Origin: Paludibacteraceae bacterium
GTDB lineage: Bacteria > Bacteroidota > Bacteroidia > Bacteroidales > Paludibacteraceae
Reading direction: 5' to 3'
Length of the DNA: 8,657 bases
Assembly (NCBI GenBank): GCA_904502115.1
Contig: CAJGDW010000062.1
Span: forward strand, 1-8,657
A model generated the notes under the pieces. That model was not told the origin of the DNA. It did not search any database and worked only from the letters and a program-made list of their open reading frames with translations. This document shows positions 7,226 to 8,657 of this stretch, one piece after another. The position numbers were made by a program, and so were the translations under genes. Each line of letters opens with the position of its first letter. Positions within the stretch are counted from its first letter, which is position 1.

Positions 7226-7271
7226 CCTAAACGCCTAAACGACTCAACGATTAGTCGATTCACCGATTATT
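7224..7271. repeat. CG-phased octamer array, intergenic copy
   Basis: Six consecutive 8-bp units beginning with CG: CGCCTAAA twice (7224, 7232), CGACTCAA (7240), CGATTAGT (7248), CGATTCAC (7256), CGATTATT (7264). A related CACCGATTAGTCA follows at 7293-7305. CGATTAGTCGATTCACCG (7248-7265) is identical to 1615-1632. Same orientation as the array after the helicase. Confidence 0.8.
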
Positions 7272-7323
7272 CACATTCGTTCATCAACACGTCACCGATT
7301 AGTCAATAAATTTATCAACAAAG

Positions 7324-7355
7324 TTTGCTTTTATCTGTATAATAGTGTATATTTG
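7324..7355 (+). promoter_or_regulatory. Bacteroidetes promoter for the polysaccharide export genes
   Basis: TTTG at 7324-7327, a 20-bp spacer, and TATATTTG at 7348-7355 match the Bacteroidetes -33/-7 consensus (TTTG, 19-21 bp, TAnnTTTG). Transcription should begin a few bases after 7355, leaving a leader of about 20 nt before ATG 7382. This rules out a GTG start at 7355. I see no inverted repeats flanking it, so nothing suggests an invertible capsule promoter. Confidence 0.8.
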
Positions 7356-7364
7356 TGCGTTTAT

Positions 7365-7385
7365 ATGGTAGACCTAGGCCTATGA
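7365..7385 (+). other. Possible six-codon leader mini-ORF overlapping the export gene start
   Basis: ATG at 7365 reads MVDLGL and stops at TGA 7383-7385, forming an ATGA overlap with ATG 7382 of the next gene. It would begin only a few bases from the predicted transcription start. The palindrome TAGGCCTA (7375-7382) spans the junction. Translational coupling is possible, but so short an ORF can arise by chance. Confidence 0.2.
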
Positions 7386-8188
7386 TAAAAAACTACTTTG
7401 CAGCATTTACACTTATTTTTATCATTCTTTTGCCGTCGTGTGTAACGCCGCGCAAAACCCGCTATTTGCAAGAGCCTGATAAATACGTGCCTGCTTATCC
7501 AGAATACCATACTCCTGCCGATTACGAGGTGATGAAAAGCGATGAATTAAACATTCGCGTTATTACCCTCGACCCTGAATCGCGTAAAATCTTTAATAGT
7601 TCTTCTGAATCTTCCTCTTCTTCGCTAGCATCGGCGTATAAAGGGTTGTATACCTATACCGTGTACGAAGATGGTACCATCGATTTTCCTTATATCGGTG
7701 CCATTCCTGTAGCGGGCAAAACTACCCGTCAAATTAAAAAAGAAATTGAGGCGCAATTGCGCGAATATGTGAAAGATTGTTCGGTAGAGGTGCGCTTGGT
7801 CAATGCGTACTTTAACTTGCTTACCGAGGGTAGTGCATCGCGTCACGAGTTGACGAAAGAAAAGATGACCATTTTTGAGGCATTGGCAGTAGGAGGAGAT
7901 TTGAGCAAGTATGCCGACCGTCAACACGTAAAAGTGTTGCGCCAATTGCCTTCGTGCGAGACTGAAATCAAAGAATTCGATCTGCGTAGTCAAGATATAT
8001 TGGGCAGCGAATATTATTATATCCAACCCAACGATATTATTTACGTGAAGGCCTTTAAAGGACAATTCTTCCGTGTAGATTCGTTCTTAACGGCTATTGG
8101 TATTACATCCAGTACCTTGTCATTTGGTGTGTTAATTTGGTCAATTGTAAATCTATGCAAAGGAGCAGCAGGCGGAACCGCACAATAA
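7382..8188 (+). CDS. Wza-like outer-membrane polysaccharide export lipoprotein
   Basis: Predicted outer-membrane polysaccharide export (OPX) lipoprotein that would form the exit channel for capsule or exopolysaccharide. With ATG 7382 it is 268 aa and starts with a lipoprotein signal: K at 3, hydrophobic 5-17, lipobox LPSC, lipidated Cys20. The Poly_export domain spans about 47-142 (DYEVMKSDELNIRVITLDPE, YEDGTIDFPYIG, IPVAGKT). An SLBB-like part at about 145-222 includes MTIFEALAVGGDLSKYADR and YYYIQPNDIIYVKA. A C-terminal hydrophobic stretch (about 234-257) fits the membrane-spanning helix of this family. A Ser-rich insert lies at 73-84. A longer frame from GTG 7355 is rejected because it overlaps the promoter and would bury the signal peptide. 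Its 3' end overlaps the following paralogue by 34 nt. Confidence 0.9.
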   Translation: MIKNYFAAFTLIFIILLPSCVTPRKTRYLQEPDKYVPAYPEYHTPADYEVMKSDELNIRVITLDPESRKIFNSSSESSSSSLASAYKGLYTYTVYEDGTIDFPYIGAIPVAGKTTRQIKKEIEAQLREYVKDCSVEVRLVNAYFNLLTEGSASRHELTKEKMTIFEALAVGGDLSKYADRQHVKVLRQLPSCETEIKEFDLRSQDILGSEYYYIQPNDIIYVKAFKGQFFRVDSFLTAIGITSSTLSFGVLIWSIVNLCKGAAGGTAQ

Positions 8189-8657
8189 TCCATGGCATTG
8201 TGTCCATGTTTTTGCTTTTGTTGGCAACCTCGTGTATCACCAACAAAAGTACAACGTATTTGCAAACGGACGATAAATTGCCACAATACGAAAAGGTGCC
8301 TTATACCTACTATCGTATCCAAAAAAACGATCAGTTGGTTATTCGTTTGCTTAGTTTGAATGAAGATGCTACGGCTATTTTTAATTTGGGCTCTACCAGT
8401 AGTAGTCAAACAACAGGATATACCTATCGTGTATACGAAGATGGTACCATCGACATTCCTTTTGTAGAATCTATACCTGTTGCTGGTCTTACCGTGCGCG
8501 AGGCATCCAAGGTAATAGAAGAAAGATTGAAAGATTTTGTGCCCGATGCTATGGTAAAGGTAGCGCTGGCTAACGACAAATTTTACATGTTGGGAGTTTC
8601 TGGTAAAGGGGCTTTTCCTTTGTACAAAGAGAAGTTGAATATTTTTCAAGCTTTGGC
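8155..8657 (+). CDS. Second Wza-like polysaccharide export lipoprotein (3' partial)
   Basis: The frame stays open to the window end, with 167 complete codons. I favour ATG 8155 because it gives a full lipoprotein signal: basic RRNR at 6-9, hydrophobic core about 11-23, then ATSC with Cys27. Alternatives GTG 8200 and ATG 8206 would avoid the 34-nt overlap but leave no basic region. No clear ribosome site is visible, so translation may be coupled. The Poly_export domain starts at about 50 (YRIQKNDQLVIRLLSLNED); YEDGTIDIPFVESIPVAG lies at 94-111, and LNIFQAL at the cut corresponds to the SLBB-like part of its neighbour. About 27 of 50 residues match across the best stretch (89-140 here, 91-141 upstream). 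This is a tandem duplication or a two-component export pair. The C-terminus and partners such as a Wzc-like kinase or glycosyltransferases would lie beyond the window. Confidence 0.85.
   Translation, partial: MQRSSRRNRTIIHGIVSMFLLLLATSCITNKSTTYLQTDDKLPQYEKVPYTYYRIQKNDQLVIRLLSLNEDATAIFNLGSTSSSQTTGYTYRVYEDGTIDIPFVESIPVAGLTVREASKVIEERLKDFVPDAMVKVALANDKFYMLGVSGKGAFPLYKEKLNIFQAL

Larger units (their letters stand above)
6828..7320. other. Repeat-filled intergenic island without a credible gene
   Basis: About 490 bp between the glucanotransferase terminator and the polysaccharide-export promoter. It contains heptamer arrays, hairpin-forming TTCGACARGCTCAG elements in both orientations, a diverged ~37-bp direct repeat and an octamer array, each listed separately. 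Open frames here (for example minus strand 6826-7074) translate to low-complexity peptide made from the repeats, with no domain I recognise. No transposase, tRNA or riboswitch fold was recognised. The segment from about 7098 to 7150 is AT-rich filler with no recognisable signal. Confidence 0.75.

Noticed and set aside
6830..7271. CRISPR array
   Set aside because: Units are 7 or 8 bp, directly abutting, without spacers, and there are no cas genes. The 33-bp units occur only twice with no spacer between.
7355..7381. GTG start adding nine residues to the first export lipoprotein
   Set aside because: It overlaps the -7 box, so it would lie upstream of the transcript start, and it would place polar residues before the lipoprotein signal that begins properly at ATG 7382.
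8206..8208. ATG 8206 (or GTG 8200) as start of the second export lipoprotein
   Set aside because: It would leave only MFLLLLATSC with no basic n-region, whereas ATG 8155 gives a complete signal. Not fully excluded, since ATG 8155 requires a 34-nt overlap.

Overview
The window reads as chromosomal DNA of a Bacteroidota bacterium, probably of the order Bacteroidales. Two intergenic regions carry the phylum's -7 promoter octamer TAnnTTTG (TATATTTG both times). Gene starts have A-rich leaders rather than strong Shine-Dalgarno sites. The protein set also fits: a DbpA-like helicase, a class A penicillin-binding protein, a CBM20-CBM20-GH77 glucanotransferase, and Wza-like lipoproteins with short N-terminal lipoboxes. 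Genus cannot be judged from sequence alone. All convincing genes are on the + strand; long minus-strand frames are shadows.

Layout. (1) 1-1580: DEAD-box RNA helicase, 5' end outside the window, all visible motifs intact, C-terminal DbpA-type RNA-binding domain. Its last ~19 codons run into a low-complexity repeat. (2) 1575-1684: array of 8-bp units starting with CG, then a strong intrinsic terminator directly abutting the -7 box for the next gene. (3) 1716-4073: bifunctional penicillin-binding protein 1A. (4) 4113-6797: 4-alpha-glucanotransferase of DPE2 type, 39 nt behind the PBP gene with no terminator between, so possibly co-transcribed; a terminator with a GCAA loop overlaps its stop codon. 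(5) 6828-7320: about 490 bp without a credible gene, filled with several repeat families (7-bp GTCGMAR arrays, four copies of a TTCGACARGCTCAG element, a ~37-bp direct repeat, an 8-bp CG-phased array). (6) 7324-7355: a near-consensus Bacteroidetes promoter, then two tandem paralogous outer-membrane polysaccharide export lipoproteins (7382-8188, and 8155 to the window end, incomplete). These probably open a capsule or exopolysaccharide locus continuing beyond the window.

The genes form at least three transcription units: helicase; PBP plus glucanotransferase; polysaccharide export. Links are loose: cell-wall synthesis, cytosolic alpha-glucan handling and surface polysaccharide export. I see no defence system, CRISPR array, tRNA, rRNA, transposase or phage gene. 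The most unusual material is the repeat DNA: the same 7-mer then 8-mer order occurs at both repeat regions, and at the first it has become the coding tail of the helicase. The tandem export lipoproteins and a six-codon mini-ORF overlapping the start of the first one also merit a look.
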